NCBI GenBank assembly: GCA_002245135.1
Contig: NGBS01000361.1
Span: 1-27,777 of the forward strand
Origin: Proteromonas lacertae
Lineage: Eukaryota > Sar > Bigyra > Opalinata > Proteromonadidae
Length of the DNA stretch: 27,777 nt
Reading direction: 5' to 3'
This document shows positions 10,973 to 22,880 of this stretch, piece by piece. Made by a program: the position numbers and the translations under genes. How positions within the stretch are numbered: the stretch's first letter is position 1; the number at the start of each line of letters is the position of its first letter. The notes beneath the pieces were generated by a model, which was given only the letters and a program-made list of their open reading frames with translations, was not told the origin of the DNA and searched no databases.

Positions 10973-13706
10973 TTAAGTTTTCTTCATTTCTTCAATTATT
11001 TTATCTTTAAATATTCCATAATGTCCAAAATCAGTATCACCTTCTTCAAATGATGATGTTACTTCATTCTGATTGTATGTAATAAACACAATATTGAATA
11101 TTGGATTACATTTATTCAATTGATTAATAATATCTTCATTATCAATACCTGAATTGATTTCTTCTTTAATTGACTATAGTAATAATTACATAATATATAT
11201 ACATTAATTATTTCATTTTTCATGGCTTTTTTATCTTCATCATTTTTCTTATCATTGTATATTACATCAATCAAATAATCATCTAAGTCGTGTAAGATTC
11301 TGTCATCAGCAACAATTTCTTTTTTCTCTGTTACTGATTCAATAACTACATCATTATTAAATTTTCTTCTTTTGTTCTTTGATGATTCGGTTGTATTATT
11401 TTTTCTAATTTTTGGTTCACCACCATTTCTATTTGATGGAGTATTATTATTATTATTCACTTCATTATTTTCAATAGTTTTAATCTTTTTATTTGGTCTA
11501 TCTTCATCTTCTGCTTCTTCATTGCTTCTTTTTCTTTTAATTGCAGACTTATTTTCTGCTTCTTTTATTTTTTCTATTATTTTTTCTATTATTTCATTAT
11601 TCTTCTTATTAAGTTCATTTAAATCACCAATTTTTTCTTTCAATTTCTCAATTTCTTCAGTTAATGTTTCATTTGATGAAATATTAGTTTCTTTTTTGTT
11701 TTTACTATTCTTTGGTTGTTTTTTCTTTTTCAATTGTTTATTTTTATTATCCAATTGTTGGGTTTTATTATTCAATTCATTAATATCTTTCATATATGCA
11801 TTATAAGTGATTGTATCACTATTAATAACATCTAAATATCTATCTTTAAGTTTACCATATATTTCAACTATCTCATTATTTCCTCTATGTGTAAGTTCAT
11901 TAATCAAAAACTATAAAATTATATATATAAATATTAATTATATACATAACTCTCACAAATTATTCTCTTTTTTTTATCCATACTATCTATTATCTCTTTC
12001 TTTTTATTCTCTGGGATATAGCCATTATCATATAACGCATTTGCAAGAATATCTTTATCATTTTTATCATTCATATTTAGTCTTTTCAAATTATCGATTA
12101 TATATGATTTATGATAGCTATACAACATCTATACAATAATAATAATAATAATAATAATAATATATACATTTAGAAATGCAATCACAGTATTCTTAGTCTT
12201 ATGCTCCTTCGAAATTGTCATTTGTAATCCAGTAATACTATATTTGTTAATAATACATCCATCTATTGCTGGAAAATTAATGATTCTGCTAAAATCCAAA
12301 TAAATACCATCAAATATAACTCCTTCTGATATTAAACCATCTTTTATTACACCACTAATTCTATCACCTTCTTGCTTTTCAATCATTATTCTCAAATCTG
12401 TTATTTCACAATCAACAATCCTATCATATTTTTCTCTTACATTGTTATATGTTATTTCAACTATTCCTTCTGTTATACTTTTTATTTCAGTATTACTTTT
12501 CTCTTTAATTTTACCACTCACAAGTGTTACTTCATTAATTTTACTGTTTTTAATTTTATATTTCTCACCATTATCAAGATAATCATTGAATTTATCCATT
12601 TCAATATAAATTAATGTATGTTCAGGTAAATCAAATGGAAATTTTCTTTTATCTGAATTATAACCTGTATAACCATTATCTTCAAATATAATGTGACACA
12701 TTCTTTTGAATATCCATGGATCTCTTTTATTCAATAAATCATTTTCAAATGTTTCATATAATCTTTTATAATCCATTATTTTGTAAAAGCAATTTGCAAG
12801 TATATATTTTTCCATTTCTGTTGATAAATATCTCAATGTGTCAGGTATTATATTAAATTGATTGGTATCATATACAAATAGCTTTTCTTCATAATTTGGT
12901 GGAATATATAATGGTAAATTCTTTACTGATTTTTTAACTTTTTCATCATTAAAACATTTAACTAATTCTTCAAAAATATTACCTACTGTTAATTCGCCAT
13001 ACATAAGTGAATTTTCTATTCTATCACATTTCTTTTTCTTATCTTCATTCAATTTTTTGTTTTGACTAAATATTATATTCAATTCTTCTTTATTGAACTG
13101 TGGTATATAATATTGGATAGGACATCTCTTATTTGCCATTATTTTATATTTGTCTGCTTTTGGAGAACTTATCATAATTATTACATTATCATCACTGAAA
13201 TCATCTTCATAAATCTGTTTATTATCACTTATAATGATTGTTTTGCCTTTGAAATCGGGTATATTTCCCTCTCTTGTATTGAATTGATTAGTATTTGCCA
13301 ATCTAAAATGACATATGTTATCTGTATCACTTACACCAAACACTACTATGTTAAATTCATCAAAATCATGGTCATAATTAAGACAATACGCCAAAAAACA
13401 GCACAATGTAGTCTTACCCAATCTTCTGTTCCCATAGACTAAAAAACAATTCTGATAATTCTTACCTTCACCTTTATTCTTTTCTTCATTTTGATTCTTA
13501 GCTACAGTATGATTTTTTTTAACTACATTTTTAATACTGTTATAAATATTTAAATAGCAATCTCTCACTAAGATGAAATGACAAAAAGAAGGATGATTTA
13601 CATTAGGGCAATAGTTCAAAAAATACACTGTTTTATTATTTTCACTTTTCTCTTTTAAGTCCAAATAATTAATAACTTCATATGGTAACGTATAGTAAAT
13701 ACTCAT
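10973..13706 (-). CDS. Crinkler/RHS-type P-loop NTPase with coiled-coil, NLS-bearing C-terminus (copy X)
   Basis: Four exons (12168-13706, 11946-12128, 11203-11910 and 10973-11173; introns 39, 35 and 29 nt) give 876 residues. The start is the first ATG of the open frame. HFILVRDCYLNIY at about 43-55 matches the entry motif of copy Y. Walker A is GNRRLGKT (92-99). Further on come IIISD, NVIIMISSP and RCPIQYYIPQFNKEEL, the last closely matched in copy Z (RCPLLMYIPPFTKEEV). Exon 3 encodes a long Lys/Glu/Asn-rich region with predicted coiled coil and basic clusters (IKRKRS, PNKKIKT, KNKRRKF) typical of nuclear localisation signals. Crinkler effectors are nuclear, so the signals fit the family, but direction and target are unknown. 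An intron at 12129-12167 is mostly a TTA repeat. Upstream lies the interstitial telomeric repeat. Confidence 0.6.
12131..12163. repeat. (AAT)n trinucleotide repeat in an intron
   Basis: About ten AAT/TAA units form most of a 39-nt intron of the NTPase gene. Similar short TAA/TTA runs sit in introns at about 1501-1527 and 5421-5447, so these repeats are a common intron filler here. Confidence 0.9.
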
Positions 13707-13787
13707 CAAAACAAAAGAAATGCAATAACTATACTCTTCAATTATTATAATTATTAAAAGAAATGTATAGTTATAAATATGTCAATT

Positions 13788-13804
13788 ACATGTAATATAC
13801 ATGT
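13788..13804. repeat. 7-bp inverted repeat with 3-nt loop
   Basis: ACATGTA and TACATGT are perfect inverted arms separated by ATA. It could be a protein-binding palindrome or a small hairpin. Confidence 0.7.
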
Positions 13805-13807
13805 CAC

Positions 13808-13836
13808 TAATGAAATATACTTAAAATATTTCATTA
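13808..13836. repeat. 11-bp inverted repeat beside the telomeric repeat
   Basis: Perfect 11-bp arms (TAATGAAATAT at 13808-13818, its complement at 13826-13836) enclose a 7-nt loop. The right arm ends 4 bp before the telomeric repeat. Confidence 0.8.
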
Positions 13837-13840
13837 CTTA

Positions 13841-13862
13841 TAACCCTAACCCTAACCCTAAC
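13841..13862. repeat. Interstitial telomeric repeat (TAACCC)n
   Basis: 22 bp of exact TAACCC repeats, just over three and a half units, read C-rich on the plus strand. This matches TTAGGG telomeres. In this orientation a former chromosome end would lie to the left. It is flanked by inverted repeats and by two effector-type NTPase loci. It could be a trace of a fused or healed chromosome end, or of repair that captured telomeric DNA. Confidence 0.85.
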
Positions 13863-13899
13863 TGTTGTTATTGTCCTCTCCCAAATAAAACTATAACAT

Positions 13900-13925
13900 G
13901 AGTAATTAAGTATAATTCATTACTC
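13900..13925. repeat. 7-bp inverted repeat right of the telomeric repeat
   Basis: GAGTAAT and ATTACTC are perfect arms with a 12-nt loop. It is the counterpart, on the other side of the telomeric repeat, of the inverted repeats at 13788-13836. Confidence 0.55.
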
Positions 13926-14012
13926 TAAACATTTTAATAATAATAGGTTATAATCAATTTTCAACATCTTTTAATTTTGTATTAATGAATGTTGTAATTC
14001 AACTGATGTATC

Positions 14013-16029
14013 TCAAGGAATTACATCTGATTTAGGCAATATTTCAATTCCATACATCTTTATATATTCATCAATTTCTTTTTGAATTTCATTTCTTTCT
14101 ATCGTATTAGCATCTGCTTTCTTAATTTCCAATTCTTCAATTGTCATTCTTAACACTTGCCTTTTCTCTTTTAACAGTTTACCATATTTCTTTAATTCTG
14201 CAATTAAAACAGTTACTGTGACCTTAATTGGTAGTGAACAATCATATAACTTTTTCTTTTCATCATCAGATAAATCCATTTTTAGTAAGTCTTGAAAAAT
14301 ATCTGGATATCTAGTTGCAGTCCTATTTAATGCTTTATCAAAACATGCATTAGTTCTTGTAGTTATAAAAAATAGCCGAAATTTGATATAGAATCATTAT
14401 CAAAAGTCTTATAACTATCCTTTACTATATTATAACCTTCTATATAAACTTTGTATAAATTTTGAAGAATCATTGCCATATCAGGTGCATAAGTATGTTT
14501 TTCACCAATTGTAACTTGAACACCAAAAGGTCCTATTAATGAATCAATATCAGGGAAACCTTTATCATAGCTGAAGTTAATAAAAGGCATTATACTATCA
14601 TCATTATAACCTTTAAATTTCATAATTTCCTCTTTCAATTTAGTATTTTCTTTCACATCTATTGGCATAATTCTTTTATTATTTAACAATTCTTTTAAAT
14701 CATTTAAACATTTGGTATTTTTGATGTAATTTATTCTTATACTTGATTGATATATTTCTTTATCAATTGACTCTCTCATTCTTTTAATCATAAATTCTTG
14801 AAAATCTGGAAAATAATTCATCAAATGAAATATGACCTTTTCATATAATTCTCCTGCTGAACTTCCAGTTGGTTGATAACCCAATGATCTTATCATTATT
14901 TCACAACCAATGTCAGGTTTAAATAACTTATCATATACCATATCTCTAATGGTTCTAGATATAAATCTAAGATTGTTAGATACAGTAACATCATTTTCAT
15001 CTGTTTCATATATAATTATATTTTGATAATCTACCTTTGATAGACATGATTTACTAATACCTCCTATAATTTCCTTAATCAAATCAAAATTTACTGTTGG
15101 TATAGCTCTTGTAATAATATCTTTGGTATAATCACAATTCCCTATAATACCTCCATAATATTCATAGTTATCAAGATATAATTGTTTTTTAACATCAACT
15201 GTATTACCATTTGTACCAGCTGTATTACCATTTGAATCATCTTTTATAGAATCATATTTTGTGAATCTTTTGTAATTAACTTTAAATTTTCCATAATCCA
15301 ACTTTACTACTTTTTCTACTTCTTCTTTTGTAAATGGAGGTATATACATCAACAATGGACATCTTTTACTTTGAAATGTTTTACATTTCTCATCAGATGC
15401 ATCAGCTATCATTATTATCATTTTTGCATCAGCATAATCATCTTCACCTATGGCTGGTCCATCAACTATAACAATATATGGTTTAATAAAGTTAATTCCA
15501 GGTGATTCGTCTTGTTGGCTTTTGAATTCTAAGTATACATTAATATTTCTTACTATTTCTTTTAGTTTATCCTTGAGAATATGAGCTAATACTGTTTTTC
15601 CAATTTTAGCATGACCAAATATTAAATAATTTCTTTGATAATTAAAAACAAAATTATCCTTTGAAATAATATTCAACATTTTTCTTTTTTCATTCTCTCT
15701 TTCTCCTTTGCCTTTATTTGTCTATCTTCTTTCACTTTTGCCTGTTTATCTGTTTTCTCATGAAGTTTTTTCTCTTCTTCTTCATCTAAAATATGGGATA
15801 TTATAAATTCATCAGATAATGTATTTCCTATTGCAACATAATACATGAGGTTACCATTTTCACTGTAATCCTATTTTATTATATACATATTATATATTTA
15901 TACTTCTATAGATTCTTTAATTTTTTCTTTACAACTATTCTCATCATACATCTCATCGTTATCTAATTTACCATCATCTAATAACACTTTTATAAACACT
16001 CCATCTACTATCATATTTTTTTCATTCAT
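14013..16029 (-). pseudogene. Crinkler/RHS-type P-loop NTPase locus (copy Z), probably broken
   Basis: Three parts lie in family order on the minus strand. A short N-terminal header (start codon at 16027-16029; MNEKNMIVDGVFIKVLLDDG) has one 33-nt-class GTATAA...TAG intron and a Lys/Glu-rich end. The NTPase part (14363-15679) has Walker A GHAKIGKT, a Walker B-like strand IVIVDGP and RCPLLMYIPPFTKEEV, which closely matches copy X. A helical C-terminal part (14013-14279 and just upstream) is Lys/Glu-rich. The parts are not in one continuous frame, so the locus looks broken, with about two breaks. It still resembles copy X closely enough to be young. I treat it as a fossil effector gene. An alternative is that the parts are separate small genes. 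Confidence 0.5.
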
Positions 16030-16086
16030 AGACTCGACAAAGCTTGATAATTTATTTTGATAAATTGTGTTTATAGAAATCTAGAG
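16030..16086. promoter_or_regulatory. 57-bp divergent intergenic region (NTPase copy Z / beta-helix protein)
   Basis: Start codons at 16029 (minus) and 16087 (plus) are only 57 bp apart, the shortest such gap in the window. No element is recognised; called from layout. Confidence 0.3.
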
Positions 16087-18544
16087 ATGCATATTGTGTT
16101 AAGTATTATATTAATAATATTTAATAATAGGTATTGTGATAATATTAGCAATAATAAGTATAAAATGTATAGCTTCTAACATTAAGAGCAGAAATGATGA
16201 TTTTATTGATATAATAAATCGAGAAGGAGTTGTGTATATGAATCATGGATATGATGTTGAAATGGATGAATGGAAAGCAGTAATTCCAAAATTCAGTGTT
16301 TTGATAGGCAAAGGTGAGTTGACAACCATAAAACTGATATATGATGGATCAAGTAGTAATGTGTTGACTGTATTTGAATCATTGAAATCAGTCAGTCTAT
16401 ATCATATTTATTTTACAGTATTTTCATATGGTTTAGATTTAACTCTGGGTGATAGTATAATAAAAGAAATGGTTGATAGTTATATATATGATATGCATAT
16501 AAATTTTGATATAGAAACAGTGAATATAATATCCGATAGACCAAATTCAATATTATGTAAATCGATAATTAGTTCAACCTTATTTCACATAGGACTATAT
16601 TTTAATAATATGAAAATAAGTCTGAATAATGAAGATAGTAATTTTGGAATGATGGGTAACAGTATTTCATCACGAGATAATAAAGAAATAAGTGGAATAT
16701 TCGTAAAAGGCAAAAGACTTTCAGTTATAACAAAGAATAGTGTTTATTTTAGTAGTTGGTTTTACAATGCTAATAACATAACAATTTCCAATTCATTTGT
16801 TGATATTGATAGTGTATCATTAGAAGGTAATAGTGAATGGAGTATGGGTATAGGAATGAGTTCTTCAGGAATAGAAATATTTCAATCGTTTATAAATATT
16901 CGAAAATCATTAGTGATTGAATGTGAAATTGGTTGTAGTTATGGAAGTTTAATAAATTTGGCTCGAAATAATAATGTAAAGATAATTGAGTGTTGGATTC
17001 AAACGACAATCGAAAGATTAGAATCAAAGAAATTATATTTTGGAGGATTTATAAATGATCTAAAATGTAATAATTTTGTAACAGAAAATAGTTATATATT
17101 TATATCCTTTATAAAAACTCATATTGGAGTTGATTATATCAAGTTTGGTTTATTATTAAACAAAATGGATATTTCAAACTATTCATCCATAATGAACAGT
17201 GTATCAACAGTTGGTATATATGATATAATATCAATCCAATTTACCATATATGATGTATATACTTCTAATAAAGATCAATTGAAGAAATATTTGAAGATAT
17301 TTTCTGTCTATTTCAATGAGAATGGTTTAGTTAATTGTAATTATGAATCTAATTTAGGAATAGATGTTAATAGTTTATCTATAATTGAAGATAAAACAAA
17401 TGGATATAAAATTTCTTCAAACCATAATTTCATTTATTATATGGGAATGCCTTATTATGAAAATGATAGAATAATTGATGAAGAAAGATGTTATGAATCA
17501 ATAGATATATCATTTGATAATAAGAATAATGTGAAATATTTGAACCAATCGAATATTCTTATGAAATCCTATATTCCCAATTATTATTTAGATAATAATG
17601 ATTATGAATTTGAAATATATTTATTTCCGAAAGATTCAAGATATTATGATGATGCATTAATCATCCAATCTGAATGTGAATCTCATATCGAGACCAGTTT
17701 AAAATATCCATTAGCATTATATCATCCAAAACAAGAAAATTATTATAATAACAACCAAATCATAATGAAATTTTCTAAACTAACTCCATTTGAGTTATCA
17801 TTTCTGATATATCACTCTTATGAATGTAAAATAAAAGGATTTGTAAATAATAAATTATCAGAAGAAATTAATATTGATATTAAAATTCATTCCAATGGAT
17901 ATATTCCTTTGCTTATTTTAAGTTTACTACAATTTGTAATAGTAACTGGTGGTTGTGTAGTAATTATATATAAAGATAATGGAATAGAATATATCAAAAG
18001 TCATACAACAAATGAAGATCATTTTTATCGTTTGCTATCTTTAATGTTTCTTATTATTCCAATTGTTGTTGGATTGCTTATAGCAGTTTTTTGTGCTACA
18101 CCTTATCTATTACCTGTTGTAATATTTTCACCACTATATTGTTGTATTTATGGTATGTTTTATATGTTGTGCAAAAATGATTGTAATGGAGATTGTAATG
18201 ATAAATGTTCATGTTTCTTAATTATTTTGGGAGTATTAGGAATAGTTGGAATTGTTCTGGTATATAATTTAACAGATTTCTGGGATTTTATAAATACTGA
18301 TATAGGGAATAAAATTATGATAGCTGATGGAATTAGTTCCTCCATTGGACTTGGTTATTCTTTGATGTTGTTAATAGGTTATGGTTTTTATCAGTTCTAT
18401 TCTAAAAAGAAAGAAGAGGTAGTAGATGGTATGAAAGTAATACTTTTGGAAGAAGAAGTACATGAAGATGAAGAAGTACATTTAGAAGATGAAATGCGTT
18501 ATTCATTAGCACATTCAGAATTTTTCCCTTTACCTTCCTCATAA
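16087..18544 (+). CDS. Secreted/membrane-anchored protein with beta-helix-like ectodomain
   Basis: Exons 16087-16102 and 16131-18544 (28-nt intron, GTATTATAT to AATAATAG) give 809 residues. The 5-codon first exon matters: it completes a signal peptide (MHIVLSIVIILAIISIKCIA). About 570 residues follow, rich in Ile, Asn and Ser, with repeated short strands such as NNITISNSFVDI, SGIEIFQSFINI and NNVKIIECWI. That pattern is typical of right-handed parallel beta-helix repeats. The last 210 residues hold about five hydrophobic segments (IPLLILSLLQFVIV, LLSLMFLIIPIVVGLLIAVF, LPVVIFSPLYCCIYG, FLIILGVLGIVGIVLVY, IGLGYSLMLLIGYGF). A Cys-rich loop (NDCNGDCNDKCSC) lies between the third and fourth. The tail is acidic with two EEVHxxE units. 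I recognise no named family. A cell-surface role is inferred from the topology. Confidence 0.7.
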
Positions 18545-18759
18545 TTGTGCTTATTAATTGATTTATTCATTGATTATAAAATTACAATTTTTGTTGTGTT
18601 TTATCATAATGAATTACAAAAACAAAATAATTGAAGAAAAAATAGAAAAATAAATAGAATATTTTGAATATTTTGGAAATACGAAGAATAAAAGGAAAAA
18701 TAAACAGAAAATAAATAACTAAACGACTAAATATTTTGGAACAGAATAATCTATTTTTG
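18545..18759. other. Intergenic spacer, no feature seen
   Basis: 215 bp of A/T-rich DNA between the surface-protein gene and kinase-LRR copy B. It contains GAATATTTTG-like words but no gene or clear element. Confidence 0.5.
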
Positions 18760-21230
18760 ATGAATTCTCTTGTGGATGATATTCTCTTTTCGATATTACA
18801 ATCTGATACTATAGTATTTTTGTTGTTTTATTTTTATAGATAAAAGAAAGAGTAAAAAAGAGTGATTTCGAGATAGAAGTTGTAGTAAAACATGAAAATG
18901 AGATGAAAGAGATAAAAATAATCAATATTGATGGAATAAAAGAAAAGAATGTGTTTAAATTCTATGAGAAATCCTCTTTATTGTTAGAATGCTGTTCTTC
19001 CTTCATCTATCCATTTCAAATCTTTCAACTGAATTATTACAGTGAATATATGTTAATATGCAGAGAATATTACTTAAGAGACTTGGAAGAGATAATCCAG
19101 AATAAATGCTTGTCAAGTGATGCTATTTGTAAAATAATATGTGTAGTATGTGATACATTGATGATATTAAGTGAATGTGAAGTAGTAGTGAGTAATTTGA
19201 AGAGTAGTAACATAATATGTGAAGAAGATAACAAAATAAAGTTATGTGATTTATGTTTAGATATTTTAAGAAAAGATAAAAACATGAGAATATACGATAT
19301 ATGCTTTACAAGTCCAGAAGAGCTGTTAGGATTAGAAATGAATGATGGAAGTGTGATTTGGTCAATTGGTTGTATATTATATGAAATGATTTGTAAGAAA
19401 TTACCATTTTCTGAAGATGATTCAAAAACAGAAACAATCAAGAACATACTAAAAAATGAGTATAATAAAGAATTAATAAGAGATGATGAGATAATAGATA
19501 TTATAGAAAGAACATTGAAAGTGAAGAATGAAGATAGAATGAATTTGAAAGAGTTGAGAGAGAGAATAATAAAAGTGAGTAGATTTTTGAGAGATATAGA
19601 AAATAATTATCAGATATTAAATGAAAGAAAAGAAATATTATTCAAAAGTGATGATAATATTGTGATACTTCCAATAAGATTTCCATTAGACTACTATTGT
19701 AAAAGCAATAAATGGGAGATTTTCCCAGACAAATTTATAGAATTATATAAATACAAACCTAACAGTAGAATATTATCGATATTATTAATGATGAAATTAT
19801 GGAGAGATAAATCAATAAAAAGTAAAATAAAATATCAAATCTATCACGAATGTAAAAGAGGAAATTTAGATGAAATGATATTTAATATTCATAATAATGA
19901 AAATGATAAAGATATTATAGAATGTGATTTAAAATGTATTTGTTTATGTGAAAAAGGAATAAAATACTTCTTTAGAATAATGAGATTAATCAATCCAACA
20001 AAATTCAAATTTGGTATAATTCTAAGTGATTTATTTATATAGATTGGCTTAATATTCCAGTCAAACATCAATCATTATTTGGATCATTATTTTCTCAATT
20101 AACAAACCTTGAAGAATTATATTTGTTAGGTTGCGATCATACTTATCATTTCATTGAATCCTTTGTTAAATCAATTCCATTCATGAAATTGAAATATGTA
20201 AATCTTTCAAGTATTTCATGTTCTTAGTTTATTTTGAAATAGGTAATCCAATTGGTCCAGAAAGCTTCACATTATTAATTCCATATTTACATTTATTAAT
20301 CAATGAAGATAATGAATTGAATCTTTATGATATGAAGTTAAATGATGAATCAATGATATTATTATCAGAGCAATTATATAAATATCCAAATATTAAGAAA
20401 ATAAATATTACATACAACTGGGATATTCATTCAAAAGGATTAAAAGCATTATTCTCAAAATTTTCTATTTCAAAAATAATATTTGATATTAATGAAAGTA
20501 AAGAATTGTTGATTGACAAAGATATTCCAGAGTTAATCATATATATAATAAATTATAGTTATAAATTAAATCTGAATTATTATGAAATTGATGATGATTT
20601 TTTCAAATCATTCATTACTTTAAGAAAAAATGAATTAAGAGAAATAATTGAATTGGATTTAAGTAGTATAAGTTGATTTTTTTTCTATTATTTAGATAAT
20701 AATCTGACATGTGAAAGTATAGAAATACTGATTAACAATTTATCTTCATTTCAAAAACTTGAACGTCTTGAATTATATGGAAATGAAATAGGAGATGAAG
20801 GAATGAAAATATTATCTCCACATTTGCATTTATTAATAGATTGTTATGATCATGAAGGATTTGTAGAATTAAATTGTTCACGTATAATAATAGTAATATA
20901 TATTTTATAGAAATGGGACTATCTTCAACTGGAGTGAGGTATTTATTGGATGGATTAAAGAATATTCATGAAGAGATAACAAACCTTGATTTAAGTGGAA
21001 ATTATATTGATTTAGATGGAATAGAATATTTATTTAAATATATGGATGTAAATGATAATGTTAAAAGAATAAATATTAATGTATTTATATATAAATGTCT
21101 AATTCATTCATTACATGATCCAATATATATAGACAAATATACATCCCTGATAAAAAAATGGGGTAGTGATAAAGTGACAGATTTATTTGAGGGTTTTATA
21201 GAAAGATACAAAGTACAACGAATTTTTTAA
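18760..21230 (+). CDS. Pseudokinase-LRR protein, copy B (complete)
   Basis: Six exons (18760-18813, 18840-20013, 20043-20210, 20243-20665, 20696-20881 and 20911-21230; introns 26-32 nt) give 774 residues. The start is in a separate 18-codon exon. Residues about 30-270 follow the protein-kinase fold: a VVVK strand (Lys35), a hinge near YMLICREYYLRDLEEI, SNLKSSNII in the catalytic loop, CDLC at the DFG site, TSPEE for APE and SVIWSIGC for DxWxxG. The HRD motif reads VSN, so the catalytic Asp is Asn137, and DFG reads DLC. No glycine loop is visible. It is probably a pseudokinase. The C-terminal half holds leucine-rich repeats of the ribonuclease-inhibitor/NLR kind (LELYGNEIGDEGMKIL, LDLSGNYIDLDGIEYL). 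There is no signal peptide or membrane segment, so it is cytosolic. It may sense or scaffold; partners are unknown. Confidence 0.8.
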
Positions 21231-21364
21231 AATATCATAACCAATAATGATATAAAATAGATTTTTAATAATATAGGCTTGAGGTTTGATTGACAAAAAA
21301 ACAATGTTAAATACAAAATAGTAATTTGAAAACAATATCAAACAACATTTTACTAATTAATTAA

Positions 21365-22840
21365 TCATATTTGAGGAATTTGTAATAAATTCATTGGAAT
21401 CAAATTCTCTAGTGCTTTTACTACATCATATAAATACACTGGATGAATATGAACTTTATCTAATTCATATTGACTTCGTAATGTTGAATTGCTATTCAAT
21501 ATATTATCACTTAAACCTATATAATGAGCTATATTCTCCCTCTCACATTCTCTTTTCAATATTTCATTATATAACTTTGTCAAACTTCTTCTATGGTTGG
21601 ATATTGGTAATACTGGTTGAACAATTGGAAATATTAGTTTTTCATTCTTTATTCGTTTTATTTCATTTATACATTTCTTTATTGTATCTTTTGCTGTTTC
21701 AACTACATCATTATACATATCACTTGTTGTTTTCTCTATCAATGTATAAATACTATCAAATTCACAAAATGCAAATATAACAATGCTCTTTTCTTTTATT
21801 GTATTTAATAATAATTTATAATTATAATGTTGATAAGATTTCTTATTCTCTTTACTATTATTATTTTCAAATAAATATTCAGCTTTTAAACCATCTATAT
21901 ATTTCATTCTTAATAATACATCAATTCCATGTATTTTTATTATTCTCCAACCAGCTGATAATACATGACTATCTCCAATTATTATTATTTCGGGATATTG
22001 AGGAGAAGGAGAAGGAGTAGAACTCATCATATAACGAGGTAAATCACTTCCTGTTTCACATAATAATTGAGCTATATATTTATAATAATCAGATTCGATC
22101 ACATATTCCATATCTTCAATCTTTCGTTTATATCGAAGTGGTTCTATCATCTTTATTAATGGAGGGATCAATCTTAAACTTCCAGCTAAATATAATGCTT
22201 TTACTAATACAAATAAAATTCCTAACATTTCCATCTCATTTTGACTGAATGCTTTACCGCTACTACTTGAAGAAGGAGTATCAAAGAATTTTCCATCACT
22301 TGTTAAGATTGTAGCATATGGTTCATTTTCAGGATTCCATATTAATTGACAAGGCTTCAAATTTTTCCATAATTCATTTACTTTCTCTTGTTTTTTAGCA
22401 TCTAATTCAGTTGGTTTACTTTCATATTGAATACTTAATAAATTATCAATTGGTAATGAGTTTTGACCTATCACATTTAAGATGTCTTTTAATTGTAAAC
22501 TGTTAAAGCATTTATATAAATTGGCGAATAACCATCTTCGACAAGTATGGACTGCATCATCATATCTTGCTTGAATTATATATAAATTCATTAATTTGAA
22601 ATAAGACACTGTTTTCTTATTATCTTTCTTAATAGCTAATTCACATAAATAAACTGCAGATTCAACATAACCATTTTCTAAACATACTATTTTATAATAA
22701 TAATAATATATACATGATTGAAATAGCAATAAATCATCAGCACTATGAATTGAATCACTTGTAATTGAATCTTTCTTTACACATACATCTAATATTTTGG
22801 CAAATAAAGACTTTAAACTTACATCTTTCTATTATCAATT

Positions 22841-22880
<40 letters not shown>

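Larger units (their letters stand above)
13707..14012. other. Gene-poor stretch with telomeric repeat and inverted repeats
   Basis: The 306 bp between the two minus-strand NTPase loci hold no convincing coding exon. They contain the telomeric repeat and three inverted repeats listed separately. The rest is plain A+T-rich DNA that would hold the promoter of the gene starting at 13706. Confidence 0.6.

Noticed and set aside
11372-11806. Plus-strand open frame of 144 codons rich in Phe, Ser and Leu, resembling membrane segments
   Set aside because: It is antisense to the Lys/Glu/Asn-rich coiled-coil exon of NTPase X, which has matching splice borders.
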